A stretch of 16,000 nt of DNA from CAYLNH01 sp964384625 (GCA_964384625.1 CAYLNH010000164.1:1-16000); one strand, 5' to 3'; counted from the first letter of the stretch, positions 1 through 7,731 are shown. Program-made: numbers and translations. The notes: generated by a model not told the origin, from the letters alone.

Positions 1-118
1 ATTTCAAACTGGTTGCAACGAATGCCCCCATCCCGCTACATTGGAAGATCCGCTAAGAAGAAGGTAGGGGCATCCGACCAACGGTGAGACGGGCCGGCAG
101 AATGGGCCTCTTTGGAGC

Positions 119-589
119 CTATTCCAACACCATCTCGTCCGGGGGGTCACAGCGGCGCAACCAGGACTGCGCCGATTTCTCGTCGATGAGTTCCAGGCTC
201 GTCCGGCACTTCCAGAGTCCCATCTTGACTTCCTGCAGAACATAATGGGTGGTGCCGGCTTCAGCCACGAACGAGACGTTGGTGGTGTTCTCGCAGCGGC
301 CGACCAGATTGACTTTGCCGGGATCCCGTTCCCAACAGAGGAAACTGCGGCCGGTCGTCCGGCCGATCAGCGTGTTGCCGTCCCATACCGGGATTTCATC
401 GGAGCCCCAGAACCGATCCGGCCGGAGGACATAGACGCGCGTCTTGCCCGGCGCCGGCTCTTCGGTCCGTTGCGGCGGCAACGGGACATGCTGCCGGCTG
501 GTCGCACAGCCGGTCATCAGAATCACAGCGACAGCCAGTCCTGCCAGAATCCCCAACCGCCCCCAGGTTACGGGGTTGGTGGCTTTCAT
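119..589 (-). CDS. Predicted lipoprotein, DUF2846-like
   Basis: A 156-residue secreted protein of unknown function. Residues 11-28 form a hydrophobic signal segment ending in a lipobox (LMTGC), so Cys28 would be lipidated and the protein anchored to a membrane. Residues from about 50 hold one compact beta-rich domain that starts TRVYVLRPDRFWGS, then has a gly/asp turn and a PGK step. This layout resembles small lipoproteins of the DUF2846 type; that assignment is recalled from family pattern only. I chose the ATG at 589 because AAGGA lies five bases upstream. The in-frame ATG at 616 has only a GAGG touching the start codon, and the one at 670 would put a long polar stretch before the signal. 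No terminator is evident after the stop. It stands alone, facing away from the unrelated sequence to its right. Confidence 0.8.
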   Translation of the reverse strand: MKATNPVTWGRLGILAGLAVAVILMTGCATSRQHVPLPPQRTEEPAPGKTRVYVLRPDRFWGSDEIPVWDGNTLIGRTTGRSFLCWERDPGKVNLVGRCENTTNVSFVAEAGTTHYVLQEVKMGLWKCRTSLELIDEKSAQSWLRRCDPPDEMVLE

Positions 590-672
590 TGCTTCCTTCG
601 CCTGGTTGTTTGTCATCCTCGCCCTTAGGGAAAAGTAAGGCAAATGGAAGCCGAAGTCAAGGGGGTGCAACG

Positions 673-744
673 GTGGCGAGCCGCCGTGAACCGGTGGACA
701 TCGCGGCCATCCTGCAAGCCAAGGGCCTGGGGCGGAAGGTGTAG
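673..744 (+). CDS. Possible 23-residue microprotein (GTG start)
   Basis: A very short ORF reading VASRREPVDIAAILQAKGLG followed by RKV and a stop. What supports it is a strong ribosome-binding site, AGGGGG, exactly seven bases before the GTG, and high GC at third positions. Against it are the short length, the non-ATG start and the lack of a recognised family. It could equally be a remnant of a larger gene's C-terminus, or chance. It lies 84 bases upstream of the start region of the lipoprotein gene on the other strand. Confidence 0.2.
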   Translation: MASRREPVDIAAILQAKGLGRKV

Positions 745-875
745 CAACCGGAAAATCGATTCAGCCTCACAGGTGCGGTTTTTTCAGATTTTTCCCGCAA
801 GCCACGTAAGATTTCCTGATCCGGGTCGAAGTGGGAGTACAGGCCAGGTTACACCGTTTCATCGGAGCCCCTCAG

Positions 876-1163
876 ATGAGTCATCAGCAACCGACAACCG
901 AAACCCGTCCCGCAGCCCGGGACGAAGCCCCAGTCGAAACGAACTCCAACTGTACCCCGCCGCCGAACCTTGAGCTCTGGCGCCGTGCCGTCTGGCAACG
1001 CAAGCGCTGGGCCCGAGTCTGGCGGGCAGCGACCACGCCGGTCGCCGATTCGGAAGACGCGATCCGGCGGATCATCGGGCGCCGTTCGGAGCCGGCATGT
1101 CTGGATGAACACGACGCCCCGCCGGCTCACAGGATGTTGCGGTCCTGGTGGAGAATGATGTAG
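876..1163 (+). CDS. Hypothetical protein, 95 residues, Arg/Trp-rich
   Basis: I do not recognise a family. The start at 876 is supported by GGAG eight bases upstream; an in-frame ATG at 831 lacks this. The first 30 residues are polar and Pro/Thr-rich, probably disordered. Residues about 33-52 carry a basic, tryptophan-rich amphipathic segment (ELWRRAVWQRKRWARVWRAA). An acidic/basic stretch with DSEDAIRRIIGRR follows, and the end is Trp/Met-rich. Third codon positions are strongly G/C, as in the clear genes of the window, and a textbook intrinsic terminator lies 75 bases after the stop on the same strand, which argues for a transcribed unit. The basic helix could bind nucleic acid or a membrane, but nothing in the sequence settles which. 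A chance ORF in GC-rich DNA remains possible. Confidence 0.5.
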   Translation: MSHQQPTTETRPAARDEAPVETNSNCTPPPNLELWRRAVWQRKRWARVWRAATTPVADSEDAIRRIIGRRSEPACLDEHDAPPAHRMLRSWWRMM

Positions 1164-1237
1164 CACTGCGGTTCAACCTGGCCCTCGATCTGCAGTGCGC
1201 TCGGGGATAAGTTGGGTTGGGATGGTGTGGGACATTG

Positions 1238-1274
1238 GGAGACCGGAAACTGGTCCGGTCTCCTTTTTTATTTT
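1238..1274 (+). terminator. Rho-independent terminator after the hypothetical gene
   Basis: A perfect 9-bp GC-rich stem (GGAGACCGG at 1238-1246 with CCGGTCTCC at 1255-1263), an 8-base loop, then six T and a further TTTT. It works on the plus strand only and would end transcription from the gene at 876-1163. A weaker inverted repeat (GCACTGC 1163-1169 with GCAGTGC 1192-1198) precedes it. Confidence 0.85.
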
Positions 1275-1379
1275 CAACCAAAGACTGACAACCAGCCGCT
1301 CCCCACTGAGCACCGCTCCTTCAGCAATGTTCCCCCGGACCGCCCATCAAGGACGAAAGGAAAAAAGCGGGATGACAGG

Positions 1380-1408
1380 TTGCAGGGCCGAACGCCGCCA
1401 TTTATACT
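1380..1408 (+). promoter_or_regulatory. Sigma70-type promoter of tRNA-Ser
   Basis: TTGCAG at 1380-1385 and TATACT at 1403-1408 are separated by 17 bases. This predicts a transcript start near 1415, about 40 bases before the mature tRNA, a normal leader length for a tRNA precursor. Confidence 0.6.
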
Positions 1409-1456
1409 ACAGCCCTTCCATCGAAGTTTGGTAGACCAGATTTCGGCACATCTCGC

Positions 1457-1548
1457 GGAGAGGTGGCTGAGTGGTCGAAAGCAACAGTTTGCTAAACTGT
1501 CGTACCTCGATAGGGGTACCGCGGGTTCAAATCCCGCCCTCTCCGCCA
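1457..1548 (+). tRNA. tRNA-Ser, anticodon GCU
   Basis: Class II tRNA of 92 nt including an encoded CCA. The acceptor stem is GGAGAGG (1457-1463) with CCTCTCC (1538-1544), discriminator G1545 and CCA 1546-1548. The anticodon stem ACAGT/ACTGT encloses TTGCTAA, with anticodon GCT at 1491-1493 reading AGC/AGU serine codons. The long variable arm (TACC...GGTA) is typical of serine tRNAs, and the T arm contains GGTTCAAATCC. It is a single-gene unit with its own promoter and terminator. No integrase or duplicated 3' end is visible, so it is not evidently an island attachment site within this window. Confidence 0.97.
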
Positions 1549-1554
1549 AGTTTT

Positions 1555-1585
1555 AGCCTCAGGAATAACCGCCTGAGGCTTTTTC
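1555..1585 (+). terminator. Rho-independent terminator after tRNA-Ser
   Basis: Nine-bp perfect stem AGCCTCAGG (1555-1563) with CCTGAGGCT (1572-1580), 8-base loop, and a T run to 1584. It starts seven bases after the tRNA CCA end. Confidence 0.88.
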
Positions 1586-1674
1586 ATTGTACCGCCGGCC
1601 GTGAAAACGCTCCGCCTGCCGCGGGCCGCGAACCCCGGGCAATCCGTGGCAGCAAGACTGCCGCCGCGACCATC

Positions 1675-3150
1675 TCAATCGTTGAGCAGCCGCTCCATCA
1701 GGGCGGAGAGCTTGACCGTGGCAAAGCCGGAGACCGTATCGGACATGGCGTACGGCAGCAGGATGGCGTCGTCGTGGATCATGGAGCCACAGGTATAAAC
1801 GACATTGGGCACGTAGCCTTCGCGCTCCTTGCCGGTAGGTCCGAGCAGCGGCTCTTTGAGGTAGGCCTTGACGATGGTCGGGTCGTCGAGGTCGAGGAGG
1901 ACGGCGCCGATGCAGTACGTCCGGCAGGGGCCGACGCCGTGGGTGATCAGCAACCAGCCTTCCGGTGTTTCCAAGGGCGAACCGCAGTTGCCGATGGTGA
2001 TCAGATCCCAGTCGTACCGCGGCCGCAGGAGCAGGTTGGCCTTGTGCCAGAAGTGGACGTTCTCGGAACTCATGATGTACAGGTTCTCGCCGTCAATACG
2101 GCCGATCATGAAGTACTTACCGTCGAGTTTGCGCGGGAATAGCGCCATGCCCTTGTTGCGCACGGCTTCGCCGTTCAGCGTGATGATGTTGAAGTTGGCG
2201 AAATCCTTGGTTTCCAGCATCTGCGGCAGGATGGTGTGGCCGTTGAACGCCGTATAGGTGGCGTAATAGATCACCTCGCCGTCATCGTCGACGAAACGGC
2301 AGAAGCGGGCGTCTTCGATGCCTTTACTCTCATTGTCGGAATAGGGAAACAGCACGCGTTCCGAGATATCGGTGGAGCCGGAGAACCGCAGTTGGTAGTT
2401 GGCTTTGGCAACCCACTTGATGGTGCTGATGGTCTGATGCTCACTGAGCCGGGGGTTGTGCACCCCGAAAATCCAGATGGCGTCTTCGAGGTCTTTGAAG
2501 GAGAACGAATCGGGCAGGTCGTTCATGATCTCATGGCAGATGTCGTCGTCGACACCCAATTCATTGAGCTTCAAGCTGAACGTGTGTTTGTCGTAGGACG
2601 GGTTGCGGACGACCTCCGGCGTTTCGACGAAGCGGCTGATCGGGTCGAATTTGAGCTCGAGATTCTGATCGACGATGCCGGTACGGAAGACGATGCTGGA
2701 GATGTGCCCTTCGCCGACGGCGCGAAAACTGATGATGACGCGGACGGCGCCTGCGTCAAGATCGCTCTGGTCCGGGTGTTTGACGATCGAGGGGTTGAAG
2801 AAGGCAGCGGCCTCGATGGAGTATTCTTTGGTGAAATACGCGCCCATGAGCAGCTTGTGTTCTTCGCTCAGGACGTTGACGTCAATCCCGGAGCCGGACG
2901 GCAGGTTCTGCAGGGCGGTGTAGTAATTGCGCTTGAACACCTCCGCCAGGTTTCGATGGCGCATATCGAAATTGCTCAGGACGCGCTTGTAGGATTCCGC
3001 CGCAGCCGCCGAGGATAACCGCATAATGCGGTCGCAGACCCGGGCGATTCGATCCGGACCGCCCGGCAGATAGGTCTGCGTGATCACACGTGAGATGTCG
3101 GAATAGAAAAGATTCAGCTTGCGGCTGACAAAAGGCATCGACGTAATCAT
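1675..3150 (-). CDS. GH130 family glycoside phosphorylase/hydrolase, long form
   Basis: A 491-residue protein of glycoside hydrolase family 130, whose members mostly phosphorolyse beta-mannosides (mannosyl-glucose, mannobiose, mannosyl-GlcNAc). Family landmarks lie in the C-terminal two thirds as a five-bladed propeller: GIEDARF at 277-283 (Asp280 is the likely general acid, where most members read EDPR), NKGMALFPR near 332-340, IGNCGSPLETPEGW at 386-399, and GYVPNVVYTCG at 445-455. The first roughly 200 residues are an extension absent from the ~330-residue characterised phosphorylases, making this a long-form member whose substrate I cannot assign. No signal peptide is seen, so it is probably cytoplasmic. 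The start at 3150 has no clear ribosome-binding site; Met5 is an alternative. It lies downstream of, and on the same strand as, the GntR-type regulator, with a 152-base gap, so regulation by it is plausible. Confidence 0.88.
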   Translation of the reverse strand: MITSMPFVSRKLNLFYSDISRVITQTYLPGGPDRIARVCDRIMRLSSAAAAESYKRVLSNFDMRHRNLAEVFKRNYYTALQNLPSGSGIDVNVLSEEHKLLMGAYFTKEYSIEAAAFFNPSIVKHPDQSDLDAGAVRVIISFRAVGEGHISSIVFRTGIVDQNLELKFDPISRFVETPEVVRNPSYDKHTFSLKLNELGVDDDICHEIMNDLPDSFSFKDLEDAIWIFGVHNPRLSEHQTISTIKWVAKANYQLRFSGSTDISERVLFPYSDNESKGIEDARFCRFVDDDGEVIYYATYTAFNGHTILPQMLETKDFANFNIITLNGEAVRNKGMALFPRKLDGKYFMIGRIDGENLYIMSSENVHFWHKANLLLRPRYDWDLITIGNCGSPLETPEGWLLITHGVGPCRTYCIGAVLLDLDDPTIVKAYLKEPLLGPTGKEREGYVPNVVYTCGSMIHDDAILLPYAMSDTVSGFATVKLSALMERLLND

Positions 3151-3302
3151 GCGTCGCGTCTGCTTTCTGCTGGTGCTTCGGTGGATGGTTCAGCGGCCCC
3201 GGATCGAGACGATAGGCTCGTCCCGACAACCGGCAAGTAATTAAGTAGCAGACGACGCGCAGATTTCAATCGATCCCCCGTGAAATCCACGTCGGCAGGC
3301 AG

Positions 3303-4481
3303 TCAGTCGACGACCACCAGCTCCGGCTCAATCAAGGTCGGCGCGTCCGACGGAAAATCTGCGGGATGCAGCAGGCGCCGGACCGCGGCCGCGCCGACGG
3401 CCGCATCGTGTTTGTCGACGGTTGCCAACGGCGCCGTCGGCTCCCAGGCGCGTTCGGGGCAAAGCTGCCAGTAGTTGTCATAACCGACAATGGCCAGGTC
3501 CTGTTGGGGGTCCTTGCCGAGCAGCCGGCAGGCCGCGGCAACGTTGGTGACGCCGCCGTCGGAATACGTCATTACCGCATCAAGGGGGTCCTCGCCGCAC
3601 ATGTACGGCGCCAGATAGCCGGCAATAACCCGGATTCGTTCTTCAAAGGTTGCTCTGGTGTGACAGGAGGCACTGGACGGCGGCGGCAGGATCTGCGGCA
3701 ACGGCCTGAGGCCCGCCCGTTCGCAGGCGTCCCGATAGCCAAGCTGCCGCTGCGCCAGCCAGAACGGCGGGTCATCGAAAACATCGCCGCGGGCCGACAA
3801 CATGGCGATCCGGCGGCAACCCCGGGCGATCAGCCATTCCGTCAGTCGCGCCGCACCCCGACGGGAATCCGCCGCAACCAGCGGCGCCGCCGCCGCGGAC
3901 ACGGTGCGGGCCGGCAGGCTGTCGGCAACGACCACGTAGGGCGCCGGCGCCAGCCAGGACAGGTCGCTGCGCGCCGGGCAACCGAGTACCACACAGCCGC
4001 GCGGTCGCAACTGCCGCAATTGGGCCAGGACCTGCTCCGCCGGCCAGTCCGGCGGCACGCTCAAAGTGGTCAACCCCTCGCCCTGCAGCTCAGCCATGAT
4101 CCCGACCGCCAGACGCTGACTGGTGAACCCGTGGGCGTCCAGCGTGCCCGGCCAGTTCGGGAAATCCGCCAGCACCGCCGTCACCAGTGAACTGCGGCTG
4201 GCCAACGCCGCCGTCGATTCGCATACCTGGCGGATCCGCGGCGACACCGTCTCGATCACGCGATCCCGCTCCAGCAGCAACAGAGCATTGCGCACGGCGC
4301 CGCGACTGACGCCGTAGCGTTCGGCCAGGCGGCGCTCAGCCGACAGCCGCTGGCCCGGCCCGAGGTCGCCGCGGCTCACCCGGGCGCGGATATCCGCAAT
4401 CACCAGGTTGGCCGCGGCCCCGGGCCCGGGCTTCCGCCCGCGCCGGCGAACTGTTCGAACGTGTCCCATATGACATAACAT
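3303..4481 (-). CDS. GntR-type regulator with LacI-like sugar-sensor domain
   Basis: A 392-residue transcription factor. Residues about 22-87 form a GntR winged helix (ANLVIADIRARVSRGDLGPG, then LSAERRLAERYGVSRGAVRN for the recognition helices). Residues about 98-392 match the periplasmic-binding-protein fold of LacI repressors: RRIAMLS, DAVMTYSDGGVTNVAAACRL and QDLAIVGYDN correspond to the typical LacI strand-helix steps. Such GntR/LacI hybrids (AraR type) respond to sugars. The start is uncertain: ATG 4481 has AGG only two bases upstream, and ATG 4469 has AGG 14 bases upstream. The longer reading to 4583 is rejected because it translates the AT-rich promoter region. The likely targets are its own promoter, GH130 (same direction) and the divergent prepilin-like gene. 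Confidence 0.85.
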   Translation of the reverse strand: MLCHMGHVRTVRRRGRKPGPGAAANLVIADIRARVSRGDLGPGQRLSAERRLAERYGVSRGAVRNALLLLERDRVIETVSPRIRQVCESTAALASRSSLVTAVLADFPNWPGTLDAHGFTSQRLAVGIMAELQGEGLTTLSVPPDWPAEQVLAQLRQLRPRGCVVLGCPARSDLSWLAPAPYVVVADSLPARTVSAAAAPLVAADSRRGAARLTEWLIARGCRRIAMLSARGDVFDDPPFWLAQRQLGYRDACERAGLRPLPQILPPPSSASCHTRATFEERIRVIAGYLAPYMCGEDPLDAVMTYSDGGVTNVAAACRLLGKDPQQDLAIVGYDNYWQLCPERAWEPTAPLATVDKHDAAVGAAAVRRLLHPADFPSDAPTLIEPELVVVD

Positions 4482-4487
4482 AACCTG

Positions 4488-4557
4488 TTTTGGTACTATT
4501 ATCAATTCTCCATATTGAATATTGCCAACTAAAATTTGCTTTTGGTGTTTTTTGGTA
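4488..4557. promoter_or_regulatory. Divergent promoter region with TTTTGGTR repeats
   Basis: An AT-rich stretch between the divergent regulator and prepilin-like gene. On the minus strand GATAAT (complement of 4498-4503) with TTGGCA (complement of 4523-4528) gives a reasonable promoter for the regulator, although the 19-base spacer is long. On the plus strand TTTTGGTA (4488-4495), TTTTGGTG (4540-4547) and TTTTGGTA (4550-4557) recur; the first would sit at the transcript start of the regulator gene. They may be operator half-sites, but the AT bias makes chance recurrence likely enough that this is tentative. Confidence 0.3.
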
Positions 4558-4632
4558 TCTTTTATTTCTTGGAACCCAATCACGCCAGGATTGTCGTTAC
4601 CTCCGGAACGGAATCAGCCGAGGACATTGCCA

Positions 4633-5454
4633 ATGGATACGCCGACAAGTCGCACCCGCAACACCGTTTGTCGATCCGCGTCGACCCCGCCCGCCCCGGC
4701 ATTCACCCTCGTTGAGCTGCTGGTGGTGGTCGCCATCATCGCCATCCTTGCCGCGCTGCTGCTGCCCGTCCTGCAGAAAGCCAAGGTCGCCGCCAACGAG
4801 GTGATCTGCCAGAGCAACCTGAAACAGATCGGCATGGCGGGGCTGATGTATGCGGGAGACTTTGACAACCACGTGCCGCCCCAGGGCTACAGCCTGCCGA
4901 ACTGGGGCACCCGCTACGCGGAGTACTTCGGCAACGCCTACGACATCCTTCACTGCCCCTTCCATCGTGCCGGCGACGTGGGCCACAACCCGGTCCGCAG
5001 CTATGTCATCAACTTCAACCTGCATCCACCTAAGAGCTGGCACGGCGGCGCCCCGGATCCCTACGGCTGCGGCCATCCGTCAACCCAGCACTGTCCGACC
5101 GGCATGCGGGTCCGGGTTGACCGTGTTTCCCGCTGCCTCGACCAGCATGCCGGCAAGAGCCCGGACGCCTCGACGGCGGTATTCTTCTTCGATGGCTTCC
5201 GGTATGACGGCGACCGGGCATTCTGGCTGAGCGGCTGGCACGGCGGCCAGTGGATCGACTGGGCCGGCGCGCCGAAGCTCGTGTTCGATGACGGCGGCTC
5301 CGGGCCGTTCCGGCACGAGCGCGGCTGGACCTTTCTCTACTACGACGGCCATACGGAAAACATCCGCGTCTCCGACCTGCCGGTTCCCTGCCTGACCTGG
5401 GGCGACGCCATCAACGCATACGGCTACAAATACATCCGGATCCACGGCCAGTAG
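4633..5454 (+). CDS. Prepilin-like protein with H-X9-DG motif
   Basis: A 273-residue exported protein. The N-terminus (residues 1-23) is polar, followed by the class III signal FTLVELLVVVAIIAIL at 24-39 with Glu28 at mature position 5. Cleavage by prepilin peptidase and N-methylation at Phe24 are expected, although the residue before Phe is Ala instead of the usual Gly. After the helix comes the family text CQSNLKQIGMAGLMYAGDFD. The C-terminus holds HERGWTFLYYDG, an exact H-X9-DG motif. Hundreds of paralogues of this type occur in Lentisphaerota and Planctomycetota genomes, often next to sugar-utilisation genes, but their role is unknown; a pseudopilin-like surface protein is the usual guess. 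The start at 4633 was chosen for GAGGA eight bases upstream; the ATG at 4522 lies in the promoter region. It is divergent from the sugar regulator and may be controlled by it. Confidence 0.88.
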   Translation: MDTPTSRTRNTVCRSASTPPAPAFTLVELLVVVAIIAILAALLLPVLQKAKVAANEVICQSNLKQIGMAGLMYAGDFDNHVPPQGYSLPNWGTRYAEYFGNAYDILHCPFHRAGDVGHNPVRSYVINFNLHPPKSWHGGAPDPYGCGHPSTQHCPTGMRVRVDRVSRCLDQHAGKSPDASTAVFFFDGFRYDGDRAFWLSGWHGGQWIDWAGAPKLVFDDGGSGPFRHERGWTFLYYDGHTENIRVSDLPVPCLTWGDAINAYGYKYIRIHGQ

Positions 5455-5497
5455 GGTCGCCGAACACGCTTGCCTTGTCGATCCCTGTCGCCCACGG

Positions 5498-5524
5498 CCC
5501 GGGGTCAACGTGGTCAACCCCCGG
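5498..5524. other. GC hairpin between convergent genes
   Basis: CCGGGG (5499-5504) pairs with CCCCGG (5519-5524) across a 14-base loop, in the 95-base gap between the convergent prepilin-like and propeller genes. There is no T run on either side, so it is at most a weak or factor-assisted terminator. Confidence 0.25.
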
Positions 5525-5549
5525 CTTGAAACGGCCGCACCTTTCCGTG

Positions 5550-6755
5550 TCAGCCGTGCCGCGCGATGATCTCGCCGATGTTGATCATGTACTGCTGCCG
5601 GCCGTTGCCGCCGTGGGTGGAATCGATCACGACCCGGCGGCCGTCGCGGCTGGTGCGGGCGTGCAGGTCGCAGCGCCATTCGCCCGAGTAATCTGAGCGA
5701 AACCGGCCCAGCGGCAGAAACCGCAGCGTCGGCAAATGGACGAGTTGCAGGAACTGCGTGCGTTGTTCGCCTTGCGGGTAGGTATCGGTAACCATCCACT
5801 CATTGTTTGTGCCGGGGACAAAGCTCTGATGACCGTTCGGCGCTTCCCACAGGACCTCCCTGGGCGCACCCGAATTGTCATCGCGATACAGGCGGTAGCC
5901 GCCCAAACCCCAGATGACAACGTGCTCACTGTCCCGCCAGGTCCAGTGCGACGCACCCTCGGCACTCAACAACCGGACATCGGTACCGTCTGCCGCCATG
6001 GTGTAAACGCGCGTCGGCTGCCCCTGCTCCCGCCAGCGGTGAAACAGGCTGAAGCGTTTGCCGTCGGGCGACCATTGACAGTGATTGACATAATGGTACT
6101 TGCCGGCATCCAGGCCGTTGTTGAACGGCAACGCAACCAGGTCGGCAATGGACGCCAGCAACGTGATCTCGCCGCTGTCCAGATCCATCCGCCAGATGCC
6201 GACGCCGTCCGGAGCATTCGTCTCGGTGGCGGCATTCTCGAGGCCGGGGTAGCCGTATCCGGGACGCACCTTCCAGATGCGGCTGAAGTCCGAGCAAATC
6301 GCCCACCGCCCGTCCGGGCTGATGGCTTCGTCGATGGCCAGGGGCAGACTTCGCTGCTTGCCGGTCTGGATGTCGAGGACCCGGGCAACGGCGCGCTCGC
6401 CGTCGCGATCATTCCAGATGATTTCCGTAGCTGACCCGGGGCGCCATTGGACGAAACAGCTTTGCTGCCAGCTCCAGGCGCGGGATTCCCCCAGCTCCGT
6501 CCAGCGGTTGCCGTCCTGCAGATCGATCAGCCCCACCTTCACCGCGTCGCCGGGCTCGGGCAGCCGGTTTTCGAAGTCGACTTGGGTGCAGAGCAGATAG
6601 CGTCCGGACGGATCGAACTGGTGGTGCAGATAGTAACCGAACCAGTGGTACTTCGGGCCCGCGGTCAGGGGGATCACCGGCGGCAGCACGGGGTCGGGGT
6701 CCGCCTGCAGTTCCGCAAACGAGTGGTAGACGGGAAGGTCGGCAACAGCATTCAT
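5550..6755 (-). CDS. PD40/TolB-like beta-propeller, oligogalacturonate-lyase-related
   Basis: A 401-residue protein without signal peptide, built of WD40-like PD40 blades: FDPSGRYLL at 47-55, ISPDGRWAI at 145-153, WSPDGKRF at 228-235, TSRDGRRVVI at 368-377. The blade arrangement and the end DSTHGGNGRQQY recall propeller proteins of Planctomycetota and Lentisphaerota often named oligogalacturonate lyase (fold of PL22). Histidines at 44-45, 221, 225, 270, 309, 365 and 381 could form a metal site as in PL22, but I cannot map the catalytic set, so enzymatic activity is unproven. The start at 6755 has AAAGG seven bases upstream. In-frame ATGs at 6770 and 6821 have weaker sites, and the latter would run across the AraC promoter region. 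It is divergent from the AraC-type regulator, which is the likely controller. Role probably in pectin-like or other sugar metabolism (inference). Confidence 0.7.
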   Translation of the reverse strand: MNAVADLPVYHSFAELQADPDPVLPPVIPLTAGPKYHWFGYYLHHQFDPSGRYLLCTQVDFENRLPEPGDAVKVGLIDLQDGNRWTELGESRAWSWQQSCFVQWRPGSATEIIWNDRDGERAVARVLDIQTGKQRSLPLAIDEAISPDGRWAICSDFSRIWKVRPGYGYPGLENAATETNAPDGVGIWRMDLDSGEITLLASIADLVALPFNNGLDAGKYHYVNHCQWSPDGKRFSLFHRWREQGQPTRVYTMAADGTDVRLLSAEGASHWTWRDSEHVVIWGLGGYRLYRDDNSGAPREVLWEAPNGHQSFVPGTNNEWMVTDTYPQGEQRTQFLQLVHLPTLRFLPLGRFRSDYSGEWRCDLHARTSRDGRRVVIDSTHGGNGRQQYMINIGEIIARHG

Positions 6756-6861
6756 CACGACACCTTTCATGATGGCTAAGTCCACGGATGTCTGACGTTG
6801 CGTCGACGCCGCAGAATTCATGGGATCTTCGAATCAGTTGTCAAATTCACTCAAGACAGAC

Positions 6862-6891
6862 TTGACCCGAGCAATAACATTGAGCAATAAT
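6862..6891 (+). promoter_or_regulatory. Promoter and direct-repeat operator of the AraC-type gene
   Basis: TTGACC at 6862-6867 and AATAAT at 6886-6891, spacer 18, predict a start near 6898 and a leader of about 24 bases. Two identical 9-bp direct repeats GAGCAATAA (6869-6877 and 6882-6890, 13 bases apart start to start) lie between and over the two boxes, and CCCGAG (6866-6871) mirrors CTCGGG (6894-6899). Direct repeats are the usual AraC-family binding form, so autoregulation is plausible; the same region is the upstream of the divergent propeller gene. Confidence 0.5.
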
Positions 6892-6921
6892 AACTCGGGG
6901 AAGAGAAGATGGAATAGCATT

Positions 6922-7731
6922 ATGAGTCGATTATTTATCAATTTATCTCAACGACTCGGTAGCGCCTCCCGGCCGTGGGCGGACTATAATCTGCAACGCT
7001 GGGGACCGGGGCGGGAGTTGGCGGCGCACGAGCACGAGTACTTCCAGATCATCCACGTGCTGGACGGTACACTGGCGGTCGACTGGGGGGGCGGCCCGAC
7101 AGACGTCGGCCCCGGGCAGGTGCATCTGCTGCCACCCGGGTTTGCGCATCAGCTGCGGACCCGGGGCGGCCAGCGGCAGTTCGGCCTGAACTGCACGCCG
7201 GCGCCCGACGAACGCGGCATCCTGGCGGCGCTGCAACGGACCTTCCCGAATCCAACAGTGCTGCCGGCCGATTTTCCCGCCGTTACCGAACAACTTCTCA
7301 GCGCGCCGCTGGACCCGACTCCCGTCGCCGCCCTGCAGCGGCTGCAGAGTCTGGATCAGTACGCCCTGTCGCTGGTGACGATCGCGGCCCGACCGAGCGG
7401 CGACCGGCGCGAACACGATCTCCTGGACGAACTCCGGCGCCGCCGCGCCGAACCGATCACGGTGGATGACATTGCGCGTTCGCTGCAGACCAGTCGCGCC
7501 ACGCTGCAGCGCTTCTGCCGCCGTCACTTCGGCGCCGGCGTGGCCCATCTCCATGAACGCCTGCGGCTGGAACATGCCGCCCACCTGCTGCTGACGTCGG
7601 AGCACAGCATAACCGCCGTGGCGCAGGCGTGCGGCTATCCGGATCTTTTCCCCTTCAGCCGTGCGTTCCACCGGGTCTACGGCTGCGCGCCCACCGCCTA
7701 CCGCAAGCACAATCGCGGTCGCGACGGCTGA
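6922..7731 (+). CDS. AraC-family transcriptional regulator
   Basis: A 269-residue activator. Residues about 18-85 form a cupin-like sensor (HEHEYFQIIHVLDGTLAVDW, then PGQVHLLPPGFAHQL). Residues about 165-265 form the double helix-turn-helix: the first near 180-201 (ITVDDIARSLQTSRATLQRF), the second near 229-252 (SITAVAQACGYPDLFPFSRA), followed by the AraC signature end FHRVYGCAPTAYR. The start at 6922 is backed by GGAA seven bases upstream and by the promoter just before it; the longer reading from 6820 translates that promoter. By family the ligand is a sugar or related carbon compound, sensed in the cytoplasm. The divergently transcribed propeller protein is the most probable target. Confidence 0.9.
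   Translation: MSRLFINLSQRLGSASRPWADYNLQRWGPGRELAAHEHEYFQIIHVLDGTLAVDWGGGPTDVGPGQVHLLPPGFAHQLRTRGGQRQFGLNCTPAPDERGILAALQRTFPNPTVLPADFPAVTEQLLSAPLDPTPVAALQRLQSLDQYALSLVTIAARPSGDRREHDLLDELRRRRAEPITVDDIARSLQTSRATLQRFCRRHFGAGVAHLHERLRLEHAAHLLLTSEHSITAVAQACGYPDLFPFSRAFHRVYGCAPTAYRKHNRGRDG

Noticed and set aside
4..243. Minus-strand 79-residue ORF at the left edge
   Set aside because: It overlaps the end of the lipoprotein gene in another frame, has biased shadow composition and no start signal.
1457..1585. tRNA-Ser as a genomic-island attachment site
   Set aside because: No integrase and no repeated copy of the tRNA 3' end were seen in the window.
1675..3018. Long plus-strand ORFs opposite the GH130 gene (for example 2236-3018)
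   Set aside because: The minus frame encodes unmistakable GH130 motifs; the plus readings are Asp/Val-rich antisense shadows without family features.
6756..6821. N-terminal extension of the propeller protein to 6821
   Set aside because: It would overlap the upstream region of the AraC-type gene and has no ribosome-binding site, whereas 6755 has AAAGG at good spacing.
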